Below the pieces are notes generated by a model, which saw only the letters and a program-made list of their open reading frames with translations, ran no database searches and was not told where the DNA came from. Source: a virus. From it: DNA of 39,148 bases. Below are positions 30,721-37,562 of this stretch, in pieces (position 1 is the stretch's first letter; each line of letters opens with the position of its first letter). A program made the position numbers and the translations under genes. The DNA is taken from IMG/VR virus record IMGVR_UViG_3300034198_013709, positions 1 through 39,148 of that record; one strand, 5' to 3'.

Positions 30721-30754
30721 GTTCTCCCAATGAGGGAGACAAGGAGTTTCTATC
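30721..30754 (+). promoter_or_regulatory. Conserved leader hairpin with ribosome site
   Basis: GTTCTCCC-AATGA-GGGAGAC followed by AAGGAGTTTCTATC and the ATG. Same element as at 27452, 28769 and 34206. Confidence 0.75.
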
Positions 30755-31879
30755 ATGGTCGATCGTAGCAAATGGCTCGCCTCGCAACAGGTAGCTGCCC
30801 ACTCCATTCTGGGCAAGAACGAGATTCCGGTTTCGTCCCAAGGATCTAACTTCTACAACGTTGGTCGCTGGACCTGCCGTGTGGCGCAGTCCAAGATCAC
30901 CGACTCTCTGAAGTTGGGCAACGCGTTTTCTCGCGAAATGGTGATGAACGCCATTCTGGTGGCAAACCGCCAGTACGTCAGCGAGAAGAAGATCGTGATC
31001 GCGTCCACCCCGGAGAAGTTGCCGGGTTGGCTCCACCGTGCCTCGATTGGTGGGGTCTATCATGAGACTTGGCACACCAGATACTCCTGCCAGCGTAACC
31101 TCACGATGGATGAGGTTTACGAGCCGCTTGTTGAGCGTTGGGATCTGGTGCCTGATTGGCGTCCCTATTTGGGGATGGTCCTGATGTGGGGCAACGTGGT
31201 AGAAGACATCCGCATCGAGCGGGTGGGTTGCCGGGAGTATCCGGGTGCCGACTCCGTGATGCCTGACCTCCAAGACCTCATCCTCCGCATGGAAGCCGAA
31301 GGTCGCGAGGCCAGCGACCATCGCAAGAATCCGGGTGCCGACACTCTGGGCACCATCATGTGCATCTTCCGGGATCTTGGTCTTGGCTACCAGTCTTCCC
31401 TCCAAATCCGCACTCTGGAGGACTACAAGACCCGGAACCCCAAGGCGTGGGATCTGGTCACCAATGGTGCGATGCGCCCGTTGCTGGACCGTGCAATCAA
31501 CCTCTCGGCCAAGGACGATCTCGGTCACTGGTGGATTGCGCTGGAGGTTGTGGGGATGCTCTACTCCCTTGGCCACAAGCAGGAGAAGCCCCAGCCCCAG
31601 CAGCCCCAGCAGGGTGGTGGTGCTGAACCCGAGCCTCCTCCCCAGCCTGCTCCCAAGGACTACGTTCCTGACGAAGAACCCCGTAAGGCTCCTTCCGAAG
31701 AAGCTCCTGCTGGGACCAGCGCAGAGGGTGACCGACCCCACCTCTACCGTGTCGGTGACCGTGCCACTCTCAAGGGTGGTGTGTACAAGGGACGGAAGGT
31801 CGAGGTAGTCTTTGCTGGGGTGCCTGACCAGACTGGAAAGCAGGACTTGCAGTTCTCCCTCGTTGAGGACGAGGATTGA
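30755..31879 (+). CDS. HExxH / EDxRIE protein, CobT-like or VWA-partner metallopeptidase-like
   Basis: 374 residues. VYHETWHTRY carries HETWH (about 103-107), and NVVEDIRIERVG (about 147-157) gives the N..ED.R.E motif. Both are seen in the N-terminal part of CobT-like/VWA proteins and in HExxH-type partners of MoxR systems. A Pro/Gln/Glu-rich linker (residues about 275-335) leads to a C-terminal SH3-like barrel (YRVGDRATLKGGVYKGRKVEVVF), a KOW-style fold. In cobaltochelatase and MoxR pairs this part is fused to a VWA domain; here the VWA is the next gene, so the gene looks split. Host-like codons. Confidence 0.65.
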   Translation: MVDRSKWLASQQVAAHSILGKNEIPVSSQGSNFYNVGRWTCRVAQSKITDSLKLGNAFSREMVMNAILVANRQYVSEKKIVIASTPEKLPGWLHRASIGGVYHETWHTRYSCQRNLTMDEVYEPLVERWDLVPDWRPYLGMVLMWGNVVEDIRIERVGCREYPGADSVMPDLQDLILRMEAEGREASDHRKNPGADTLGTIMCIFRDLGLGYQSSLQIRTLEDYKTRNPKAWDLVTNGAMRPLLDRAINLSAKDDLGHWWIALEVVGMLYSLGHKQEKPQPQQPQQGGGAEPEPPPQPAPKDYVPDEEPRKAPSEEAPAGTSAEGDRPHLYRVGDRATLKGGVYKGRKVEVVFAGVPDQTGKQDLQFSLVEDED

Positions 31880-31882
31880 CCA

Positions 31883-31920
31883 AATAATTTCACCAGAGTT
31901 CACATCTGTATAAAAGGATG
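31883..31920 (+). promoter_or_regulatory. Phage consensus promoter
   Basis: AATAATTTCACC, then CATCTGTATAAAAGGATG, spacer 15. Drives the VWA gene; its GGATGGAG tail also supplies the ribosome site. Confidence 0.87.
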
Positions 31921-31930
31921 GAGATTTCCA

Positions 31931-33535
31931 ATGTCCACCGAAATGATCATGATGCGACTCGGCCTTCAGTTGGTCGGGTTGAATACCGACCTCGCCCCCA
32001 TTGAAGAAGACGAGTCCTCCGAAGCCAGCGGTGGAAAGGGCACTGAATCGGACGAAGAAGAAGAGTCCGACGAAGAAGAGACCGAAGAAGAAGAGTCCTC
32101 TGGTGGTTCTTCTGACGAAGAGTCCGAAGACTCGGACGATTCCGAAGAAGACGAGTCGGACGATTCCGAAGACTCGGACGAATCGGACGAATCGGACGAA
32201 TCGGACGAATCGGACGATTCGGACGAATCCGAAGAAGACGAGGAGTCCGAAGAGACCTCTGGTGGTTCTTCTGACGAATCTGAAGACTCTGACGAAGAGT
32301 CGGAAGAAGAGTCCGAAGAGTCGGGCGAAGAGTCGGGAGAATCGGGCGATGAGTCCGAAGAAGACTCCGCTGAATCTGCTGACGTCAGCGATGGTGCTGG
32401 TGACCCCAGCGAGTCCGAAGACAGCGAAGAGTCCGAAGACAGCGACAACGAGTCCGAAGGTGGCACTGGTCCTTCTTCTGACGACGAGTTCGGGGCCAGC
32501 GTCCTAGACGGTCTTGAGTCGGAAGACGTCGGCGTGAAGAGCAGCAACGAGGCCCTCAAAGAGGGTGTCGAGGAATGCCGCGACGAGAACGTTCTGCCCA
32601 ACGAGATGGTCTGGCGTCCTTTCTCCACGAGCGGGGACAAGGTCTTGAAGCCCAAGACGGGTCCCGAGGCCGAACAAAAGGCAGTGCGCGCCCAAAAGGT
32701 GGTCTCCACCATTGTCGCGGCACTCCGCGCCCAGTTTCGTAACAAGTACCTCCGCGCTCGCACCCCCGAAGTAAAGCACGGGGTTCGTCGTGGTCAGGAC
32801 CTTTCTGAACGTCGCTTGGTAGACTCCATGGTGGAAATTCGGTCTGGGGTTGCCCCAAGCCGTCCCTTCATGAAGCTCAAGCCAGCCGACGACGAGAGTC
32901 TCGCGATCGCTGTCGTCGGTGACGAGAGTGGTTCTATGGCCGGTGAACGTGCCAAGAACGCTGCCCTCGCGATGCTGGCGGTTGCCGAGACTTTCGACAG
33001 TCTGGGTTCCCCGATCATGTGCTGTGGCATCCGTGACGGTGACAGTTATCATTACAACACCGATGGTGTTGCAGACACCGGGACCGTGTACCACCGCAAT
33101 CAGTCCGTGACGGTCGACCTGTTCAAGGATTGGGACGAGCCGCTCCGGACATGCCGCGCTCGCTTCGCTGGATACCGCGCCACTGGTGGTACGCCGCTGA
33201 GCGATGGAATCCAGTACGCTCTGGAAGCCATTTCTCGTCGTCAGGAGAAGCACCGGATCATCCTCGTGATGACCGATGGTCAGCCGTCTGACGGTCAGGT
33301 GGTTGCTCGCCAGATTCGCCTCGCCAAGGAAGCTGGCATCACCATCGTGGGTATTGGCATCGGTTACGGCACGGAATTCGTGAACGAGTTGTTCGACACG
33401 GGCATCGTGATCGAGAACCTCAGCCAACTCCCTATCACGCTGGTGAAGACGGTCGATGGAATCGTCTTCCCTAAGCAGGGTGGAAAGAAGGTTGCCCTCG
33501 ACGCGAGCACGGGTCTGGTCCCCAAGCGGTTCTAA
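31931..33535 (+). CDS. VWA-domain protein with long acidic Ser/Asp/Glu region
   Basis: 534 residues. Residues about 24-198 are almost only Ser, Asp, Glu and Gly, including SDESDESDESDESD, and are strongly negative and probably disordered. The VWA fold follows a helical linker: AIAVVGDESGSM (about 325-336) gives the MIDAS DxSGS metal site, GGTPLSDGIQYAL the Thr, and VMTDGQPSDG the Asp. Architecture (acidic region then VWA) matches CobT and MoxR-partner VWA proteins. With the MoxR ATPase and HExxH protein it likely forms an ATP-driven chelatase/chaperone. Promoter and leader class match its partners. Confidence 0.85.
   Translation: MSTEMIMMRLGLQLVGLNTDLAPIEEDESSEASGGKGTESDEEEESDEEETEEEESSGGSSDEESEDSDDSEEDESDDSEDSDESDESDESDESDDSDESEEDEESEETSGGSSDESEDSDEESEEESEESGEESGESGDESEEDSAESADVSDGAGDPSESEDSEESEDSDNESEGGTGPSSDDEFGASVLDGLESEDVGVKSSNEALKEGVEECRDENVLPNEMVWRPFSTSGDKVLKPKTGPEAEQKAVRAQKVVSTIVAALRAQFRNKYLRARTPEVKHGVRRGQDLSERRLVDSMVEIRSGVAPSRPFMKLKPADDESLAIAVVGDESGSMAGERAKNAALAMLAVAETFDSLGSPIMCCGIRDGDSYHYNTDGVADTGTVYHRNQSVTVDLFKDWDEPLRTCRARFAGYRATGGTPLSDGIQYALEAISRRQEKHRIILVMTDGQPSDGQVVARQIRLAKEAGITIVGIGIGYGTEFVNELFDTGIVIENLSQLPITLVKTVDGIVFPKQGGKKVALDASTGLVPKRF
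32060..32500 (+). repeat. Low-complexity coding repeat (GAA/GAC/TCC/TCG codons)
   Basis: Within the VWA gene, in-frame units such as GACGAATCG and GAAGAGTCC repeat many times. The stretch 32180-32220 is four copies of the GAATCGGAC unit. Length is probably variable by slippage. Confidence 0.75.
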
Positions 33536-33565
33536 TCAAAACAACAAATGGGAGACTGAAAGTCA

Positions 33566-33739
33566 ATGCTGAACACCATCCTCGATCGTTTCGTTATCCT
33601 GTGGGATGCACCGAAGGATTGGTCCCTAAATGGGGGCCTAATCTGGCTCGTAGGGATTTTAGTCGTGTTTGCCGGAATGCTGGCATTCTTTTCAGTCTCT
33701 GATCTGGTGTCGAATTTGAACTCTGGTGACGAGGGATAA
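33566..33739 (+). CDS. Small membrane protein, 57 aa
   Basis: Starts MLNTILDRFVILWDAPKDWS, with a single membrane helix (LIWLVGILVVFAGMLAFFSV, about 26-45) and a short polar end. GGGAG lies about 11 bases before the ATG. It follows the VWA gene by 30 bases on the same mRNA. Its TAA stop is part of the next promoter. Family not recognised; could anchor or regulate the VWA protein or act on the membrane. Confidence 0.65.
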   Translation: MLNTILDRFVILWDAPKDWSLNGGLIWLVGILVVFAGMLAFFSVSDLVSNLNSGDEG

Positions 33740-33772
33740 TTTCACGAGACTTCACATTTGTATAAAAGGACA
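33735..33772 (+). promoter_or_regulatory. Phage consensus promoter
   Basis: GATAATTTCACG, then CACATTTGTATAAAAGGAC, spacer 15. It overlaps the TAA of the small membrane protein. Drives the 91-aa gene. Confidence 0.88.
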
Positions 33773-33844
33773 GAGAGGCGAACAAAAGAGCTTCTTCTTC
33801 TAAAACACCCCTCGTGCTCTACTGAGCCAAAGGATTTAAACGAC

Positions 33845-34120
33845 ATGACCACTTCTCCCACTCCCCGCCAACCCCTCGCGCTAGACTCCGATTTCCGTGC
33901 TGCAGCTATTGCGGTGCTTAACCAATACCGTGGCAACGGACACATTTTTTCCGGCGGAACCGGAGTCAGCTGTTACGTCTGGATCGTCGGGCCGAGCAAC
34001 CGTCCCGGTGAGCGGATCCGGGTGCTCTTGGGAGGTTACGACCTCGATCTCAGGGGTGACCTCAGGGCTGCGTTGCGGGCAATCCCCGGTTGTGGTGAAG
34101 TCACCATCAACGTGGACTGA
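33845..34120 (+). CDS. Hypothetical protein, 91 aa
   Basis: Starts MTTSPTPRQPLALDSDFRAA with AAAGGA about 11 bases upstream. Alpha/beta content (AIAVLNQYRGNGHIFSGGTG, then IRVLLGGYDLDLRGDLRAAL). Single-gene unit under its own promoter, followed at once by the next promoter. An upstream in-frame start at 33758 would run through the promoter and is not used. Family not recognised. Confidence 0.7.
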   Translation: MTTSPTPRQPLALDSDFRAAAIAVLNQYRGNGHIFSGGTGVSCYVWIVGPSNRPGERIRVLLGGYDLDLRGDLRAALRAIPGCGEVTINVD

Positions 34121-34127
34121 AAACTGA

Positions 34128-34166
34128 AATAATTTCACGAAAGCTTACATTTGTATAAAAGGATAG
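34128..34166 (+). promoter_or_regulatory. Phage consensus promoter
   Basis: AATAATTTCACG, then TACATTTGTATAAAAGGAT, spacer 15. Drives the SAP-domain gene through a leader hairpin. Confidence 0.88.
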
Positions 34167-34205
34167 AGCGGTGGTAATCATCGCTCCTTCAGTCTCAACC
34201 CACCC

Positions 34206-34239
34206 GTTCTCCCAATAAGGGAGACAAGGAATCTCTACC
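34206..34239 (+). promoter_or_regulatory. Conserved leader hairpin with ribosome site
   Basis: GTTCTCCC-AATAA-GGGAGAC followed by AAGGAATCTCTACC and the ATG. Loop is AATAA in place of AATGA; AAGGAA replaces AAGGAG. Otherwise the same as at 27452, 28769 and 30721. Confidence 0.72.
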
Positions 34240-35109
34240 ATGATCACCAACGCTTCCACTTCTCTCTCCTCCCTCGTCGAGACCCTCTCCACCGCTCGTG
34301 CGGGATTCACCGGCCTCATCGTCCGCAAAGCGGGCGTTGTTCGTGGTGGTCAGGCCAACCCCGTCACCTATGGCGACGATTTGGTCCACGCGGTGATCGT
34401 GTCGGGCTTCCGCTACGGCTCCCTCGTGGAGAGGTCGGTGGTTGCCCTCGACGCCATGACCGACTCCGACATGGATGCCATCGTGGCTCGTGGCTATCAG
34501 GGCTGGGTCCGCGTGTGGACCAAGTCGATGTCTTTGCCCGAACTCGTGAGCGCGTGTCAGGCCGAGGGTGTGGACGCCACGGGCAAGAAGGCCGATCTGA
34601 TTTCGCGCCTTGAGGCGGCGGTTCCGGGTGGTCAGCGTCAGGTGGCGATCACCCGCGCCGACTTGGACGCGGCTCGTGTCTCTTTGCGTGCCGACCTCCA
34701 GTCCACGGTCGATGGGACCAACGAGTCGACCACGGACCACGTTTTCGAGCCTCTGGTTCGGGATGGTCAGACGGTTCGTGGTGCGCGGGTCTACGTCGGC
34801 AATCCCGACCCTCTTCAGAACGCCAGCGAGCCGGGCACCATTTACCTGCAGGGGTTGGTGATCGGTGAGCGGGTGCTGGAGGTTGCCGCCAACGGTCCGG
34901 CTCCTGAAACGAAGAGTGCTCCGGAGACCGTCGCCAAGGCTTCCTTGCGCCGTCGCCTCCCGGTCTCGCGTTACGTCAGCTACCGCTTGACTCCGGGTGG
35001 TGACTGGATCCTGTCTGCTGGTGCGGCTGCGGCTACTGCTGCGGACCAGAACGGTGTCACCACCGATCCGGCTCGTGTTGCGGCAATCCGCGACCTGCTG
35101 GTCGCCTGA
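34240..35109 (+). CDS. SAP-domain protein, 289 aa
   Basis: Residues about 98-125 read MSLPELVSACQAEGVDATGKKADLISRLEA, a SAP motif that binds AT-rich DNA or scaffolds. The N-terminal 90 residues are beta-rich (GLIVRKAGVVRGGQANPVTY). The C-terminal part (RGARVYVGNPDPL, GTIYLQGLVIGERVLE, LPVSRYVSYRLTPGGDW) is beta-rich too. SAP domains often ride on DNA repair or PARP-type proteins. No catalytic domain is seen. Ends at a strong terminator. Codons strongly CGT/CTC/GGT. Confidence 0.75.
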   Translation: MITNASTSLSSLVETLSTARAGFTGLIVRKAGVVRGGQANPVTYGDDLVHAVIVSGFRYGSLVERSVVALDAMTDSDMDAIVARGYQGWVRVWTKSMSLPELVSACQAEGVDATGKKADLISRLEAAVPGGQRQVAITRADLDAARVSLRADLQSTVDGTNESTTDHVFEPLVRDGQTVRGARVYVGNPDPLQNASEPGTIYLQGLVIGERVLEVAANGPAPETKSAPETVAKASLRRRLPVSRYVSYRLTPGGDWILSAGAAAATAADQNGVTTDPARVAAIRDLLVA

Positions 35110-35135
35110 TCTGATTTCTGACTCGGGATCTTATA

Positions 35136-35176
35136 CCCCCCATGGACTCTCTGTTAAAGAGTCCATGGGGGGTTTT
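35136..35176 (+). terminator. Rho-independent terminator
   Basis: A 15-bp stem CCCCCCATGGACTCT / AGAGTCCATGGGGGG, loop CTGTTAA, then TTTT. It lies 27 bases after the SAP gene stop. Confidence 0.9.
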
Positions 35177-35228
35177 CCGCGTTTCTAGACTGTAAAAACA
35201 ACCATCACACAAGAGGATTCTAAAACCA

Positions 35229-35804
35229 ATGAAAATCGCCATGACCGAAAACGCCGCTGGCAACCACTTTGTCGCTGGTCGCAGTGGAACCTTCATCCCG
35301 AACGTGACCCCGGATGAATTTATGACTGCCCTCGCTGAAAGGATGGCATCCGGTGACACCATCCTGAGCGGTGGTTATGCTCCCTTTTGTAAGCACATCT
35401 TCGTGCGGAACTTCACCAACGCGTCTGCAGGTGTGGCTCGTATCACCGATGGGAACCGACACTGGCTCATGACGGGATACGAGGCACGTCGTCCGGAGGA
35501 ACTCCCCGTTCTGGTGCGGTGGTTCCCTCGTGACGCCATGCCTCTAGAGAAGTCCGAATGGCTGGACGTTATTTTGTACTCCGGTGAGCAACTCCTCAAG
35601 GAGGAGGCTCCTACTTCCTCCTTGGAAGAGTGGGGCATCGTCGCCATCCACAGTGCTTCCCACCCTTTCGAGTCGCCCATGATTCCGGTCACCATGATGC
35701 GCAACGCCTTGGGAATCGATGAGGGTGGTTCTGGGGTCCCATTGGACCGTGAAGCCTACCTCAAGGGAGTTAAATACTGGGGCGATCACGCAGTCCTCCG
35801 CTGA
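35229..35804 (+). CDS. DUF3228-family protein, 191 aa
   Basis: Residues about 95-190 match this family: LPVLVRWF, WLDVILYSGEQLLKE, WGIVAIHSASHPFESPM, PVTMMRNALGIDEGGSGVPL and DREAYLKGVKYWGDHAV. The family is widespread in bacteria and plants with no known function. Length is typical. The ribosome site is AAGAGGA before the ATG at 35229. It has terminators on both sides, so it is a separate unit, with no consensus promoter seen just upstream. Host-like codons. Confidence 0.75.
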   Translation: MKIAMTENAAGNHFVAGRSGTFIPNVTPDEFMTALAERMASGDTILSGGYAPFCKHIFVRNFTNASAGVARITDGNRHWLMTGYEARRPEELPVLVRWFPRDAMPLEKSEWLDVILYSGEQLLKEEAPTSSLEEWGIVAIHSASHPFESPMIPVTMMRNALGIDEGGSGVPLDREAYLKGVKYWGDHAVLR

Positions 35805-35805
35805 G

Positions 35806-35917
35806 TTTTATTCCACCGGTATTTCGAGTTAATAAAAGCCGCCACCCTGTACTCTCTTGAAGGAGATACAGGGTGGCGGCTTTTCTTGTATTAACTTTGG
35901 AACCCAGTCCGGAAATA
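35806..35917. repeat. Fold-back repeat element, copy B
   Basis: A degenerate left arm (TTATTCCACCGG..TTCGAGTTAATAAA, 35806-35837) and an intact right arm (TTAACTTTGGAACCCAGTCC then GGAAATA, 35890-35917) enclose a core hairpin with CACCCTGTA...TACAGGGTG. The right arm is identical to that of copy C. Confidence 0.75.
35834..35884 (+). terminator. Strong terminator forming the core of repeat copy B
   Basis: An 18-bp perfect stem AAAAGCCGCCACCCTGTA / TACAGGGTGGCGGCTTTT, loop CTCTCTTGAAGGAGA, ending in TTTT. It closes the DUF3228 gene. Confidence 0.9.
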
Positions 35918-35944
35918 GGCAACCATTTAGAGTGGAGTCTGGTT

Positions 35945-36280
35945 ATGGAAAGAGCCCAAGTTTTCCTATTTATAGGCCTGTCTATTCTGTCTCCAGTGTT
36001 GGTTCTCCTGTGTGTCTCCGGGTATAAAACTTTCAAAGAACTCCGGAGGAGGCACTGGCGGTTGCTGATTCGGACTTCCAAGACCAGCGGTTCCTACCAG
36101 AGTGTGGTACTTCCAGAAGACAAGGGTGTCCGAGTACTCCTGAAGTGGAGACCCACCGACCTTGTTGGGTTCACTGGTGGGGAGTGGACCTACTACAAAG
36201 ACTTTGACAACAGTAAAGACTTTGACAACAGTAGCAAAGTGTCCTGGGTTGATAGACTCAGGAGTTCTAAGAACCCATAA
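35945..36280 (+). CDS. Membrane protein with duplicated peptide, 111 aa
   Basis: The N-terminal membrane helix (VFLFIGLSILSPVLVLLCVS, about 6-25) is followed by an Arg-rich cytoplasmic-type region (KELRRRHWRLLIRTSK), then a beta part and a repeated KDFDNSKDFDNS from an 18-base tandem duplication. GGAG lies 10 bases before the ATG. The gene is flanked on both sides by fold-back repeats (copies B and C), so it could be a cassette moved by or between them. Family not recognised. Confidence 0.6.
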   Translation: MERAQVFLFIGLSILSPVLVLLCVSGYKTFKELRRRHWRLLIRTSKTSGSYQSVVLPEDKGVRVLLKWRPTDLVGFTGGEWTYYKDFDNSKDFDNSSKVSWVDRLRSSKNP

Positions 36281-36288
36281 GAACCCTA

Positions 36289-36428
36289 GGTTATTTCCGG
36301 ACTGGGTTCCAGAATTAATAAATTTGAATTCTAGACAAATCCACCACCCTACGTTCTCTTCACGGGAACATAGGGTGAAATTGTATAAGACGCTTTGATT
36401 AACTTTGGAACCCAGTCCGGAAATAACC
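36289..36428. repeat. Fold-back repeat element, copy C
   Basis: Arms GGTTATTTCCGGACTGGGTTCC (written as two parts: GGTTATTTCCGG, ACTGGGTTCC, 36289-36310, plus AGAATTAATAA) and the reverse complement at 36399-36428 are near perfect. The core hairpin is CACCCTACGTTCTC-TTCAC-GGGAACATAGGGTG. Non-coding. Confidence 0.8.
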
Positions 36429-36482
36429 AGTATAGAGGGGAATCTGTACAATAACGCCAAAACACCTTGAAGCCATCGGATA

Positions 36483-36650
36483 AGCCCATAGACGGGGCCT
36501 ATGGGCTGGTCTCTGGTCATAGGACCGAACTATGGCTTATAATAAATTCCTGGCTCCACCTACGGTTTTCTTGTTTCGGTAGACATCGAGACTGTTTCTC
36601 GATGGTCTCTTGGGTTGTTTTACCCCCTCTCCTAAACTAGTACGAGGGGG
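36483..36650 (+). other. Gene-free stretch with three hairpins
   Basis: AGCCCATAG/CTATGGGCT (36483-36491 with 36499-36507), ATCGAGA/TCTCGAT (36585-36591 with 36597-36603) and CCCCCTC/GAGGGGG (36623-36629 with 36644-36650). Frames here are not credible genes. With repeat copy C this accounts for 36281-36682. These are likely terminators or RNA structures between the membrane gene and the next promoter. Confidence 0.5.
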
Positions 36651-36682
36651 CTAACAAGATATGGGGAGAAGATAAAAGAAGA

Positions 36683-36720
36683 GATAGTTTCAAAAATCCC
36701 CACATTTGTATAAAAGGATG
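36683..36720 (+). promoter_or_regulatory. Phage consensus promoter
   Basis: GATAGTTTCAAAA, then CACATTTGTATAAAAGGATG, spacer 15 from TTTCAA. Drives the 241-aa gene. Confidence 0.87.
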
Positions 36721-36762
36721 TAGAAATTACTTAAATTAAATTAATACTGGAGCTTTGTCTAC

Positions 36763-37488
36763 ATGTACCAAAGCAAAAACCCCTCCGAGATCCTTAAAAC
36801 CCTTTACAACATCTCGTGTGGCAACGGGACTCCAGATGTGGAAGACTACCGTACGTATATGTTGAGGGACCAGAAATCCTCTTCACAACCCCCCACAGAT
36901 GGTAAAAATCGGGAGGGCCAGATACCATACGAACGTATAAACCACGCTGCTGCCCAGTGGAAAGTAACGACTTTCACCATAATCTTGGTGTCCCCAGACA
37001 AATCCCGGTATCATGTTATAGAGAAGACTTCCACGGACAGCCTAGACTTCTATGTGTACGACCGGTCCACGAGGCCATACCCTGATCACAAGTGGAAAGC
37101 TCCGAATAGCACCGACATCTGGTGCTTTGGTACAGGACCAGAGCACCTCTTTTCCATCTGGAACCAGATTAGAAACCAGATCCAGCTGAAGGTGGCGGGG
37201 GGATACAAGTTTGTGGTGCAACAGGATAACGCACAAGACAAGAATTCTCTGGATTGTACTAAGTTCTCCTGTATTGTGTGCTCTGTCGTATACTCTCTTG
37301 TTTTAGCCCACTGTACTGATAGCACCAACGCTTTTGAGGGGTTTTTAAACGAAGTACTCTACATCGGGATTGTAGTACCAACATCTTCGAAGGATTGTAA
37401 CCCAGAAGACGTTGTCTGCACCCTCTTAGACAAGAATTATTCCACAATCGCTCTTGCACCTTACGAGTCTGTAAGTTCTGGTCTCTGA
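36763..37488 (+). CDS. Diverged WGR-protein paralogue, 241 aa
   Basis: Aligns by eye with the next gene across most of its length: NHAAAQWKVTTFTIILVSPD with NTAAHWRKTTFTVILVNKN, IWNQIRNQIQLKVAGGYKF with LIRKLNDKLKDGYSF, and a shared C-terminus (LLDKNYSTIALAPYESVSSG with LMDSQYNILALAPTEGISE). The WGR signature is lost (YDRSTRPYPDHKW takes its place), and extra Cys residues occur (CTKFSCIVCSVVYSLVLAHC). It is a tandem duplicate that has changed role. A hairpin over its stop precedes the next promoter. Confidence 0.75.
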   Translation: MYQSKNPSEILKTLYNISCGNGTPDVEDYRTYMLRDQKSSSQPPTDGKNREGQIPYERINHAAAQWKVTTFTIILVSPDKSRYHVIEKTSTDSLDFYVYDRSTRPYPDHKWKAPNSTDIWCFGTGPEHLFSIWNQIRNQIQLKVAGGYKFVVQQDNAQDKNSLDCTKFSCIVCSVVYSLVLAHCTDSTNAFEGFLNEVLYIGIVVPTSSKDCNPEDVVCTLLDKNYSTIALAPYESVSSGL

Positions 37489-37500
37489 TAGGAGACCAGA
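37477..37500 (+). terminator. Hairpin at gene end
   Basis: TCTGGTCTC pairs with GAGACCAGA around TGATAG, which contains the stop codon of the 241-aa gene. No T-run follows; may attenuate read-through into the next promoter. Confidence 0.6.
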
Positions 37501-37507
37501 CTGACCG

Positions 37508-37545
37508 GATAATTTCACGGAAACCTAGATTTGTATAAAAGGATA
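37508..37545 (+). promoter_or_regulatory. Phage consensus promoter
   Basis: GATAATTTCACGG, then AGATTTGTATAAAAGGATAG, spacer 15. Drives the WGR gene and genes downstream of it. Confidence 0.88.
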
Positions 37546-37562
37546 GGAGACCAAGACAAGAA

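Noticed and set aside
30497-31903. A 468-codon - strand frame
   Set aside because: It runs antisense through two genes and two promoters, and its sequence has no domain. It is produced by GC-biased third positions.
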